Source of the DNA: Acarospora socialis
Taxonomy: Eukaryota > Ascomycota > Lecanoromycetes > Acarosporales > Acarosporaceae
Reading direction: 5' to 3'
DNA: 64,000 bases
NCBI GenBank assembly: GCA_025617375.2
Contig: JAMYGW020000003.1
Location: 3,100,001-3,164,000 of the forward strand
Of the stretch, positions 13,300-23,761 are shown one piece after another. How positions within the stretch are numbered: the stretch's first letter is position 1; each line of letters opens with the position of its first letter. The position numbers and the translations under genes were made by a program. The notes beneath the pieces are model-generated. The model was not told where the DNA came from. It did no database searches and worked only from the letters and a program-made list of their open reading frames with translations.

Positions 13300-14620
13300 A
13301 TGCTGAGCATGACCGAAGACGATACATATCGCACTTCCACTCAATACCGCCTTTGGTCATTTACATCCGAAGCACTCGCGTCGATCCGTGTCACAACCAA
13401 CGCTCTCGCCGCTGACCGTGTCCGAGCAGCCATCCAACGGAAACAAGCGGCTCGGACCGCAGAGCGAAGTACGAATGGGGCAGGATCGGATGGAACCGAG
13501 AAGAAAGAGGGGAACGGGAATGAGAGGAGCTGGGAGGGCGCTGGCAGGGAAATGCAGGTAGAGTGTTTGACCGTGAAGGAGGAGCAGAAGCTCGTCGGCT
13601 TCTACTGCGTCAAGGCCATGGAGCTGGCGGATTTCTGCAGCTTCCCAACCAATGTCAAGGTCTATATTCCTCGTTTCCCTACCACATAGCACCTATACTT
13701 ATACGGAGTCACAGGCAACGGCCGTCCAATACCTCAAGCGCTTCTACCTGTCCAACTCACCCATGACCTACCACCCCAAGCAAATCATGCCTTCGGCCTT
13801 GTACCTCGCCACCAAGACTGAGAATCACTACACCGCCCTCAAGAGCTTTGCTGCAAAGTTCCCTAAGACCACACCCGAGGACGTCATCGCGCCCGAGTTC
13901 CTGGTCACGCAAGGGCTACGGTTTACCTTCGACGTCCGCCATCCGCATCGAGGCCTGGAGGGCGGCTTCATGGAACTGTTGGCGCTGGCCAGCGGAGAGG
14001 GACGGCCACCACCACTTTCGAAGAAAACGTCAATGCAGCTGCAGCTCGAGTTTGTGCAAATCTACAAAGGGGAAAAGGGATCGGCCGACAAAGAGACCGT
14101 CGAAGAGCTCAAAACCCGAATCCGCAACGCGCACGGCAAAGCAAAGGAATTGCTCAAGTCCTCCGCCCTTCTTACGGATGCGTATTTCCTCTATACTCCC
14201 GCGCAGATATGGCTGTCTGCTCTTCTGATTGTCGACGAGCCACTTTGTCTGTTCTATCTCGATACGAAGCTCGACGTACCCGCTACCGACAGCCCTACGA
14301 TCAGAGGTACAATACCTATCAAGTCTAAACTCGTTACAACTCTGAGATCATGCGCATCTCTCCTACGTTCATCTTCCGGTGCGACTGTCACTCCAGGCCC
14401 GGAGGAGCTGAAGGAGCTGGAGCGTATCGATAAGAAGCTTTACGACTGCCGGAACCCGGAGAAGCTGGACTTGGTAGGGATCAATAAGGCGCAGAAACGG
14501 GAGGGCGAAGGAGGGGCGGAGGGGACATTGGATGAGAAGATTGTGAAGAAGAGGAAGTTGGAGAGGGAGGCGAGTCTGAAGGAGGCAGAGGCTGTGTTTG
14601 GACCGGCATTGGGAGGTTGA
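13300..14620 (+). CDS. ccl1: TFIIH/CAK cyclin, Ccl1 (cyclin H) type
   Basis: Exons 13300-13659 and 13715-14620 give 421 residues; a second in-frame ATG lies three codons downstream (MTEDDTYR). The start region TEDDTYRTSTQYRLW is the cyclin H hallmark. The cyclin box is split by the intron, which joins FPTNVK to ATAVQYLKRFYL, followed by PSALYLATKTE. The second cyclin fold carries the LLIVDEPLCLFYLDTKL region, and the C-terminus is a charged helix. Ccl1 binds the kinase Kin28/Cdk7 and Tfb3 in TFIIH, which phosphorylates the RNA polymerase II tail and activates other CDKs. A low-complexity insert (residues about 55-85, Gly/Glu-rich) separates the N-terminal helix from the first cyclin fold. Confidence 0.92.
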
Positions 14621-14817
14621 AAGAACTTCGCAGTCACAAGGCTACCAAATGGGTTCTCTGATGGACCTATAGAACCGCCAACTCAGATCTGCCTCCATAT
14701 AACGAACTTTGTATCCACCAACTGCAGGAGGCCATATACAAAGCCAATCTAGTGTCGTTTTGGAACACGACATAGAGACCTTAGCCGAAGCTATAGTCAG
14801 GCCATTATAGGTCAGAG

Positions 14818-16252
14818 CTATACATCGAGCGTCCTGCCGGTTCTCGAGCTCTCTCTCGCAAGCTCAACGAGTTTGATGACGGCACTAGCATCTTCAGCCT
14901 TGACGGGTACCTCCCCGCTTCCTGCAACTGCCTGCGCGAGTCTTTTATAGAACTCTGCGTATGTGGCGGGCTCCACGGTGGGCAATGTTTTGTTGGACGG
15001 CGTATCCCCGCTCATTGTGGTTAAGACACCTTCAGAGTAGAATTAGCTAGTGCGAGAGCAAGACAGGGAAGGCTACCCACCGTGTCTGTCTTCCGGTTCA
15101 ATACCAAAACCAGCGTCGCCAGGCTTCATCCCTTTCTTCAACTGGTCCTCCTGGCAGTCGAGATGGAACTAAGTACGAGCCACATCAGATTGAATATCTC
15201 TCCTCTTCAACACCGTGACAGAGACACAAACCTTCTTAAAACTTCCCTTATCCCCACGAACCCAATACCTCAACTGCTTAACCTCCGGACTCACAACCGC
15301 CGCCTTCACCGTCGCCATCATCCCATCGTAATGCAACAAAACCGTACAGGAATCCTCGTACTCACTCGTATTCCCCTCCCTCTGCGTTCCCACAAACCCC
15401 GTAATCCTCCTCGGCATCCCGAACAGCACCGCGACCTGGTCCATCAAGTGCGTACCCAGATCATACACCGCCCCTCCCCCCGGAATGACCTTGGTCTTCC
15501 AGCTGTCGCCTGCAGGTATAGCAGGCCGGTAGCGGTCGAAGTGCGTCTCGAACTCCACGATCCGTCCGAGGGTGCCGTTCCCCACGAGTTGGGAGAGCGT
15601 CAGGAAGTCGGAGTCCCAGCGGCGGTCTAGGCGACACAAATACAGGGTCAGCATCCGTAGCACAGTAGAGTCCAGTTGCGACGAACACTGCCCCTCAAAA
15701 GTAGGGGCTGGGGCGCTCACTCTGATAGACCGTCAATATCCGCCCATGCTTCTTCGCGAGCGCAATCAGCTCCTCGGCTTCGGCGTGCGTCGGCGTGAAG
15801 GGCTTCTCGACCACCACTAGCACACATCTCCAGTTAGCTTCTCATCCACCTGTCACTCCGCACCCCACCACCCCTCGCTACCCCAATCCCATTCCTGCCC
15901 CCTACACCACACCCGCCATCCCCTTCCTCGGCTCCCCACCCCGCCCTTACACCAAGTAAACACCATACATACCATGCTTCCCCCCACCCAACGCCTCCCT
16001 CGCCAACTCGGCATGCGTCCCCGGCGGCGTCGTAATCACCACGACATCCACCTCCCTATCCGTCACCATCTCCCCACTCGACCGGTAGACCTTCACGCCA
16101 GGGTGGTCGGCCCCCGCGTCATTGGTCGCCGAGGGCGTTCGTTGCACGATGGAGTGCAGGCGCAGAGAGGGCGTGGCGAGGATCAAAGGGATGTGGAAGG
16201 TTTTGGCGGACGAACCGTAGCCGATTAGGGCGATGGAAAATGGTGGAGCCAT
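14818..16252 (-). CDS. Gfo/Idh/MocA-family NAD(P)-dependent oxidoreductase
   Basis: Five exons on the minus strand (16252-15973, 15816-15721, 15626-15232, 15168-15081, 15029-14818) give 356 residues. The N-terminal Rossmann fold begins FSIALIGYGSSAKTFHIPLI, with the GxGxxA-type dinucleotide loop, then DVVVITTPPGTHAEL. Splicing builds the family's catalytic EKP motif (HVVVEKPFTPTHAEA), where the Lys is the active-site residue, then NRRWDSDFLTL. The C-terminal domain has GGAVYDLGTHLMDQ. Fungal members of this length are commonly annotated as NAD-binding Rossmann oxidoreductases related to yeast YMR315W; they act on sugars, inositols or biliverdin-like substrates, and the actual substrate here is unknown. 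The first intron is long (156 nt) and C-rich on the plus strand. Confidence 0.9.
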
Positions 16253-16705
16253 GGCTGGTTTCTGGGAGCGTGATGGAGTCGGGAAGCTGGGTTTCTGCGC
16301 TTGCGTTGGAGGTGAGAGACAAAGGAAGAGATTGGATATTTACAAGAGAGGGAGGGATGGAGGGAGGGAGGATGGTGTTGAGCTTCTAGTTCGTTGGGAT
16401 CTGAAAGTTGGGTGGTTTAGGGCTGATATGACGGCATGTGGGGGGGTTTATCCGGACGGAGCGGATTGAACGCGAAAACGCGTGTCTTCACGACCTCCTC
16501 AACATGAGCTTGCACACAGAACAGCCCAGATTTCCGACAGTTTATTTTTGTAATATGCAACAGTTATCCTGCTGCACACTGGCCTCGACAAGTAGACGAA
16601 AGGTGGATGCATCTTTTACTGATAAATGCTACAAGTTCAACATTCCGAACTGTAGGTACAAGTTCATAAATGCTTTTATTTCTCGCGCACTACGGAGTAC
16701 TCCCT
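16253..16705. other. Intergenic region
   Basis: Promoter side of the oxidoreductase, with a purine-rich AGGGAGGGAGG-type tract at about 16320-16375, and the 3' flank of the O-methyltransferase. No gene seen. Confidence 0.55.
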
Positions 16706-17717
16706 TTAGGTAGCCTCTTCTCGGACGCATCTGGTTATCTCCACACCATCCTGATTCCGTCAGTATTAAGTCTTGCAATGGCGAGGTACAAACTCACCGG
16801 AACGCCTGTCGGCTCGAAGCTGTTGACCAATTTGCTCTCATACACCAAGTTCGGATTGCCTTTGACTTCGGTGCTGAGCTTCTCTTCACCTTCTCGCGCT
16901 TTGTACTGGTTCTTGGTCCGGTCAGCGAACCCGGACGTTTCCGTTCCGTTGCTGTCTCCTTTCTCATATTTCTCCCGCTTCTTTTCGACACTGCTCCGCA
17001 CGTATTCGAGGTATGGTGGGTTGCCGGGCTTGATGACATTGTCGGCTGCCAGAACCGAACCGGGCCTGATGAGTTTCAGGTGCTCACAGAGCTTCAAGTC
17101 CGTGGTATATGCTGGCTTATAGTGATCGAGGAACATCAGATCAATGTGATCCAACACGCCTTCGGTGTGTAACCGCTTGATTGATTCCGCACTGGGTCCC
17201 ACGATGACCTTGACCACATCACTCAGTCCAGCGAGGTCGACGAGCGACATGATCACCGCCGCAAATTCGGGATTTCTCTCGAGACTGAAGTACCTCTTCC
17301 CACCTGACCGCCTCACCGCGTCACCGAACAGAAGCGCCGAGTATCCGACGTAGCCGCCGAGCTCGACCATGATCTGCGGCTTGACCTCGGTGATCAGGTC
17401 GCGGACGATCCTGCCTTTGTCTTCGCCGACATTCATCAAGTATTTCTTGGACCGGCCATACTCGTCAATGGCTTTCAGGACGCCTGCCGGTGAGCCTCGA
17501 ATTTCGGCTATGGATGGATGGCCGTACACGAAGTGCAGCAGTTCAATCTCCCGTCCATCGTCGAACTACGAAACACACGTATCAGACCAGGAACGACAAC
17601 ATTAAATTGGAGCCCTTTGCGACTCACAAAACTGGATCCTTCTTTCTCCTGAGCCACGTAGGCTTTTCGGTCGTCGAACTGAGGGCGAATGGACTGGTTC
17701 ATGGTTTCTTCCGACAT
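16706..17717 (-). CDS. Catechol O-methyltransferase-like class I SAM methyltransferase (possible mycosporine O-methyltransferase)
   Basis: Exons 17717-17628, 17565-16798 and 16738-16706 give 296 residues. The SAM-binding motif I is MVELGGYVGYSA and motif II includes YFSLERN. The metal-binding residues of COMT-type enzymes are in place (IDLMFLDHYK and LAADNVIKPG), so Mg-dependent transfer to a catechol-like enediol oxygen is expected. The last exon encodes only ten residues (ITRCVREEAT); these replace a poor read-through tail. The gene sits 1.9 kb from, and divergent to, the sugar phosphate cyclase gene. Mycosporine synthesis needs exactly such an O-methylation of desmethyl-4-deoxygadusol. However, the protein resembles animal/fungal COMT more than cyanobacterial MysB, so it could be an unrelated neighbour. 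Confidence 0.88.
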
Positions 17718-19605
17718 TTCCAATGTTGGGTTCTCTATGCGTTTACACACTTCAGCCTGCGCAAAGTTTCACCTCTTCCGGTGAAAGTCCATGAGCATCT
17801 CGGGTTACAAATCACCCGGAAGATACATTAACGGTACGGATCTAAGTCGTGCAGCATCATCATGGTTTCGTCAGGCGACATTCCTTGACAGACTACCCAT
17901 ACTAAGGTATCTCGAGCAAATGTGACTCGGTCTAAAGAAGTAACTTATCAGGGGATGGCTGTCTGTTCCATCAAGGTCATGTGAGTGGGGCAAAACAGCA
18001 CATCCCACTACCTAAGGTACGCCTCGTCCGAGTCTCTCAACGCTTGGACCTGCCAATGTACCCCTCACTTAACCCAATACAGCATAGTCGCGATCAGAAA
18101 GTTAATGGCCGATTGACTTTAGGCTGCAAAGGTACTACCTTAAAGGTACGTTATCCGGTTGGATTAAGTTGAATCTTAACCCTAATCCGCCATACCTAAG
18201 GTATCGATACTAAATTATGTAGGCTAGGTACTGAATATCTTACCTTACCCTCACAGTGTAGGGACTTCCTAAGGCACCTAGGTATACTAGTAAGGTAGGT
18301 AAGGTAGGGAGTCTCCTTGTCCTCTCCTTTGTACCTTGTTGTCGGAAGGTCACATACCTTACCTGTACTCCATGCACTCAGAGTTTGTCTCCATGTCATA
18401 AATCCCCATGATCATTGGCTCGTTTACTTTTTCGTCCTGAGGTCATCATGAGCTTCCTGCCATCTTTGACTTTTTCACCCCACTGACTTTGTAGAGTATC
18501 CGTCCTGTTTCATTCGATACCTTATGGGCAAAGAAATCGAATCGGCAAAGCAAATGGCGTCATCGCAAAGACTGTCCTGCAGGTAGCACCAAATACATGG
18601 TGTTGTCGCCACGATCACATCTCCTTGGTCCACGCAGGAATTCTGGACGTACAGATTCCGTGGACTGTTGTCACCCTGTCAATGAATGCAAGAATGCGGT
18701 CCTTATTCCCTGAAGACAGGCACCGATTCGGTCTCGTGGCAGATACTAGAACGCCCATCCGCGCCCACCCCCACCGCGGACCAGATCGACACATGTCAAA
18801 CGCAACTCAATCTACCCGAGATCTGGCTCCGATTCATCGGTACCTCGTCATATGAACAATTGCAAACAAGCTTGGCACAGGGCCGCCAGTAACTTTAATT
18901 CCATCTATAGCTTGTTGTTCCCGGACAAGCCACCACAGTGAGTACATCATTGCACCAATTCTACACTTTGTCAATGCTACCTGATGGCTCATTGTCTGAA
19001 TCGTTGCTGGTTGCAGTAGACTTGTGCCTTGGTAGGTATCCGAGCCGTAACGACAGGTGTGAGCCTGGTACAATCTCGATGCCATTGGTTGTGTGGTCGA
19101 AGGAGATACCACCGCTTTGCAGGCCTTGGCGGCGCCTTTCTCAGCTGTTTGTTCAGAATTCAATCGATCAAGTACATCATGACTGTTACACATTGTGCTT
19201 TCTGTTTTTTCCCTTCGGCCGCTGGCAGCAAGTCATTGGTCCTTTATCATCTTACTGAACTAGCCTCCATTTCGTGGAAAGTATGTGGTCCTAGTCTGGT
19301 GGTCGAGTGTGTTGGCTGTAGCGGCTAAGGGCATCCAATCTGCATATCCCTTGTCGATTACTGCCTCTACCGTACAATTGTGCGCAAGTACTCCCTACAG
19401 AGTCTGCAACTGTTGACGTGATGCTTTACGAAATGCGTCATGTCAATCATTACGAGGCTCGCTGTTGTCGAGTCGTTCGAGCCCCGTGCTTCGTGGCGCC
19501 TGTTCTCTTAAGCCCTCTTTGTCCCTGAATCTATTATATTCCCAACAACCAATATTCATTCACACCGACCTCTCCAGACACAAACTGTTCCACGAGCATT
19601 TCAAC
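17718..19605. other. Divergent intergenic region with clustered TACCTAAGGTA-type motifs
   Basis: This 1.9-kb region separates the minus-strand O-methyltransferase from the plus-strand cyclase and is probably a two-way promoter. No gene was recognised in it. Copies and half-copies of a short near-palindrome (TACCTAAGGTA) cluster at 17900-18380. The Ile/Ala-poor open frames at 18.6-19.3 kb lack any domain. Confidence 0.6.
18009..18204. repeat. Clustered TACCTAAGGTA near-palindromes
   Basis: Full copies TACCTAAGGTA lie at 18009-18019 and within ATACCTAAGGTAT at 18192-18204, with TACCTTAAAGGTA at 18135-18147. Partial copies (TAAGGTA, ACCTAGGTA, ACCTTACC) continue to about 18380 and also occur at 17901. 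Function is unknown. Confidence 0.6.
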
Positions 19606-21256
19606 ATGTCAGACCTTACTGCCTCGGTCATTGAGACCAAGAATGGCTTCCACGTGGACGGATACGAAAAGATCTCCTACGACTTCACCTTCCTTGACGG
19701 TGTCTTCAACCCCCAGAACCCTCAGCTGGCCGAATGCTACAAGCGTTGGGGCCGTGTATTGGCGGTCACGGACTTGAATGTCTACAACGTCTACGGTCAA
19801 CAGATCGAAGAGTACTTCAAGCATCACGGACTGGACCTGAAGGTACACAAGACGAAGATCGGAGAGAAGGCCAAGACGATTCCGACTTTCTTGAGCATCG
19901 TAGACTCCATGACGGAGTTTGGTATATATCGAAAGGTAACCTCAAACGTCCCTCTATCCCTGCCTGTTGTGATGGGAGTGCTGATCGGCCCGTTCTCTGC
20001 AGGAGCCGGTCCTCGTCGTTGGTGGTGGACTCGTCACCGACGTTGCTGGGTAAAAGCTCGCCATTGCCAGAGATGATATCAAGGCACTCTGCCCAAAAAT
20101 CTCCTTTGCAGTCTGTCACCGGCATCGATTCATGCTGACTGTTGCCCACTCAGATTCGCCTGTGCCGCGTACCGCAGGAACACCAACTTCATCCGTGTAC
20201 CGACCACAGTCATCGGCCTGATCGATGCCTCGGTGTCGATCAAGGTCGCCGTCAACTATGGCAACTACAAGAACCGTCTCGGCGCGTATCACGCTCCGAT
20301 GCATACCTTCCTCGACTTCACTTTCCTACGCACGCTACCGGCGGCACAGATCAGAAACGGCTTCGCCGAGTTGATCAAGATCTCGACTTGTTCTCACCTC
20401 GACACGTTCAACCTGCTGGACAAGTACTGTGAGCAACTCATCGAGACCGGTTTCGGACGCACAGATGGTGCACCCAAGGAGGTCCGTGAAGCAGCGGACA
20501 AGATCAATAAGGAAGGCATCCATGAGATGTTGAAGCTGGAGACGCCCAATCTTCACGAGATTGGTTTGGACAGGGTCATCGCATATGGCCATACGTGCGT
20601 TCCGTATCACCATCTTGTCAATACCATGATCCTAATTCCCCCGCAGATGGTCACCCATGCATGAGTTAGTACCCGAGACACCGCTTAGACATGGTCACGC
20701 CATATCGATCGACATGGCATACTCGGCCACCCTGGCGAATAGCAGGGGTCTTATCAGCGATGCTGAGCACCGCCGGCTCTTGAAACTATTCTCTCGAGCT
20801 GGGCTCTCCATGGACCATCCTCTGTTCAACGAGGAGATTCTCGACAAAGGCACTCAAGCGATTCTCAAGACGCGTGATGGCAAGCTTCGCGCCGCGGTTC
20901 CCAATCCTATCGGCTCCTGTACGTTCTTAAACGACGTGTCTGTCGAGGAGCTCAACGCTGCCCTCCACAGACACAAGAAGTTGATGCAAGAATACCCTCG
21001 AAATGGCGAGGGTCTCGAAGCGTATGTTGACGCTAGTGACACCGGCTACACTGAGAACAACAAGCAGGAAGAGGAAGCGATCGAGACTGCCGCCGAGGAA
21101 GCTGGTAAGCTCAACGGCAACGGTCACATTCACGGTGGTGTTCTCCAGAATGGCCACATGAATGGCGAGGCCGACGTGAAGAGCAAGCTTGCCAATGGTG
21201 GCGTGAACGGCGTTACTAACGGCATCAACGGCTTCACAAATGGCGCAAGAGCATGA
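19606..21256 (+). CDS. mysA: Sugar phosphate cyclase, desmethyl-4-deoxygadusol synthase-like (MysA-type)
   Basis: Exons 19606-19935, 20003-20049, 20154-20594 and 20647-21256 give 475 residues. The protein belongs to the dehydroquinate synthase superfamily: NAD-binding [12 protein letters not shown], the [19 protein letters not shown] stretch, [10 protein letters not shown] with the metal-ligand Glu, AYGHTWSPMHE and [11 protein letters not shown] with the metal-ligand His residues. It is a stand-alone cyclase, unlike the AROM pentafunctional protein that supplies dehydroquinate in fungi, and the motif set fits the EEVS/DDGS branch that uses sedoheptulose 7-phosphate. Next to a MysC-like ATP-grasp gene, DDGS is the best call; EEVS is the alternative. 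The C-terminal 55 residues are an Asn/Gly-rich tail. The ATG at 19606 (MSDLTASV) was chosen over an upstream in-frame ATG, which lies in what looks like leader sequence. Confidence 0.9.
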
Positions 21257-21836
21257 TTTCGGGCGCTGTACTGTGCGGCGTAGTGACGAGTCTTCCCAGA
21301 AAAGGCTTAGGGGCAAAAGCGTTCCTTTTGACATGTATACCTACCATAGCCAAAAGTGTTTTGTGTCCTCGACGTTTCTGGTGTTGCAGTGAGGGATATC
21401 AACTTCAGTCCACAGAATAGTCATTCAAACGTAAGACTTGGTCACCTTCGGTACTTACTTTAACATTGAGCAAATTGCTGTATTGCAGGCAGAATCAATA
21501 TCACCGTAGAAATACTCAGTCAACCTTCCCCGTCGGACAGATTATTGACATGTTCTTGGTGAGATACGCTACACGGATTGTTGGGTAGCTGGCATGTGAT
21601 AGCGTGCCAATTCGACCGGTGACGTATTCACTACATGATTGGGCAATTAGTTTTATGGTAAATCAGGTAACGTTAACTCATGGCTGACGCGAGTGCGATA
21701 AGGAATCTCATCTGCTGTCTTCATGTCAAGTCTGTCTCCTCCTACAGAAGTAGTAGTGTAACCCTCTTGGAACACAACAAGGTCCGGTTTGGCTTGGTGA
21801 TCGCTCCCTCCCTGATCGACGTCCTCGCTAGCGACG
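21257..21836. other. Intergenic region between cyclase and ATP-grasp genes
   Basis: A 580-nt spacer between two plus-strand genes, holding the cyclase 3' flank and the ATP-grasp promoter. No other feature was recognised. Confidence 0.6.
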
Positions 21837-23330
21837 ATGCTGGACGCAAATTCCTCATGGGCGGCGCATTTCCTGCAGAATGCCTCCCTCATCTTCCTCA
21901 GTCTTATTCTCTTACCATTTGACACTTTCGTTCTCTTCGCTAGCTATACATTACAATCACTCCTCCATGAGAACATCAACCGTCGGCGACGGCGCATTCG
22001 TCGCTCCCGGAATTTCTACCCCAAGACGATCCTCGTCACCGGGGTGGGAATGGCCAAAGGCCTGTCGCTGGCAAGAGCATTCTATCAGGCTGGCCACAGA
22101 GTCATTGGTGCAGACTTCGAGCCTTACGGCGTCCCCGTCAATGGCAGATTCTCCGTGGTATTGAGCAAGTTCTATTCGCTCTCGCGGCCCAACAGCAAGG
22201 ACGGCGCAACACACTACATTCAGGATCTACTAACCGCGGTGCGGCGCGAGAAGGTAGATCTCTGGGTGAGTTGTTCGGGTGTGGCATCGGCGGTCGAAGA
22301 TGGTCAAGCGAAGGAGGTCATTGAACGACATACGCACTGCAGAGCCATCCAGTTCGATACAAAGACAACGGCCATCCTGCACGAAAAGCACTCATTTGTT
22401 CAACACACCAAAGGGCTGGCTCTACCGGCACCGGAGACTTATGACGTTACCTCGAGGACGGCGGTGCACAATATATTAAACGACGCGGAGGATAAGCATT
22501 ATATCCTCAAAAGCGTGGGGGTGGATGACGCCTCGAGAGGCGACCTGACATTGCTCCCGAGGCCCACGTTGAGCGAGACGTACCAACATGTCGCCAATCT
22601 CAAAATTTCAAACGACAAGCCTTGGGTACTGCAACAATTCATCCCCGGCGAGGAATACTGCACCCATGCCCTCGTCGTCGATGGAGATGTGAAGGTCTTC
22701 GTGGCATGCCCTTCGTCGGAGCTGTTGATGCATTACCAAGCATTGCACCCGCGGTCGTCCTTGAACAAGGCGATGTTGAAATTTACGCAAGAATTCGCCG
22801 CCAGAAGCGGAGATGGCATGACAGGCCACTTGTCCTTTGACTTCTTGGTGGAGGAATCGACCTCCGAGAAGGGGCTGGAGAAAGTTCTTTATCCCATTGA
22901 ATGCAATCCGCGGGCCCACACAGCTGTTGTACTTTTCGAGCAACACGCTGCGGAGATGACTGAGAGCTATCTAACTGCTCTGGCGCCTGAAATGAATGGA
23001 ACTGTGAATGGTTTGAAAGAGCACATGGTCGTCCCCACAAAGCCGGCCAAATACTACTGGATCGGTCACGACCTCGTATCTTTAGTTCTACGACCTTTAC
23101 TCCGGATACTTATCCTCAGTCCCGGGAGCATACGGGAATTCATCGAAGGCTGTTATCTGTTCATCCAACACATGCTGTTTTGGAAGGACGGAACGTACGA
23201 GATCTGGGATCCTTTACCTTGGTGGTGGCTGTATCATGTTTACTGGCCGGGTCAGTTCCTCGCATGCATCTTGCAGCGACGGAAATGGAGCAGGATCAAC
23301 GTCAGTACGACGAAGATGTTTGATTGTTAG
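21837..23330 (+). CDS. mysC: ATP-grasp ligase, MysC-like (mycosporine amino-acid ligase)
   Basis: A single exon encodes 497 residues. A hydrophobic N-terminal helix (IFLSLILLPFDTFVLFASYTL) precedes an arginine-rich stretch. Next comes the pre-ATP-grasp fold (KTILVTGVGMAKGLSLARAF, GHRVIGADFE). The ATP-grasp core shows YILKSVGV (nucleotide-binding Lys), WVLQQFIPGEEY, GHLSFDFLVE and YPIECNPRAHTAV (metal-binding Glu and Asn). The C-terminus has WDPLPWWWLYHVYWP and WSRIN, resembling the end of cyanobacterial MysC. MysC joins an amino acid to 4-deoxygadusol with ATP, giving a mycosporine. Fungal products usually carry glutaminol, glutamicol or serinol rather than glycine, so the amine donor is uncertain. 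The gene follows the cyclase on the same strand, 580 nt apart. Confidence 0.9.
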   Translation: MLDANSSWAAHFLQNASLIFLSLILLPFDTFVLFASYTLQSLLHENINRRRRRIRRSRNFYPKTILVTGVGMAKGLSLARAFYQAGHRVIGADFEPYGVPVNGRFSVVLSKFYSLSRPNSKDGATHYIQDLLTAVRREKVDLWVSCSGVASAVEDGQAKEVIERHTHCRAIQFDTKTTAILHEKHSFVQHTKGLALPAPETYDVTSRTAVHNILNDAEDKHYILKSVGVDDASRGDLTLLPRPTLSETYQHVANLKISNDKPWVLQQFIPGEEYCTHALVVDGDVKVFVACPSSELLMHYQALHPRSSLNKAMLKFTQEFAARSGDGMTGHLSFDFLVEESTSEKGLEKVLYPIECNPRAHTAVVLFEQHAAEMTESYLTALAPEMNGTVNGLKEHMVVPTKPAKYYWIGHDLVSLVLRPLLRILILSPGSIREFIEGCYLFIQHMLFWKDGTYEIWDPLPWWWLYHVYWPGQFLACILQRRKWSRINVSTTKMFDC

Positions 23331-23761
23331 TTCCTTTTTGTGATCGTAGAGGGAGACTGGCAGATCATGTCAGCGGGCTTGGATGGTTCGAAGGTTGTTA
23401 TCAGGCTCTTGTTCTTGGATATAAAGAAGACCATTGTCGGAATCAGACATCATGCTCATGTTATCCCTGTTGTAGGAAGCTTGCTGATGAACGGTAAAAG
23501 AGACAAGTTGTAAATAGATCAACCTGGGTTGACTGGGGCCGCTCGGGCTGAGGGTCACGGTCCTGCGCTAATGCGAGAACGGCTAGTCTGGATCTGGTCT
23601 CAGCACGAGTACCTTGTGAGTTACGAGGTGTTCTCTTGTTCAATTTTCGACGACGACAGTACGGTCCCACTTACTTGACAAACCTCGTCACCCTCCAGAG
23701 CCGCGTACTGCATTTTCATCTGCCTCGTTCACACACATCTCACGCCCCATAAAAACGAACA
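23331..23761. other. Intergenic region
   Basis: The 3' flank of the ATP-grasp gene and the short promoter of sec72. Nothing else recognised. Confidence 0.55.
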
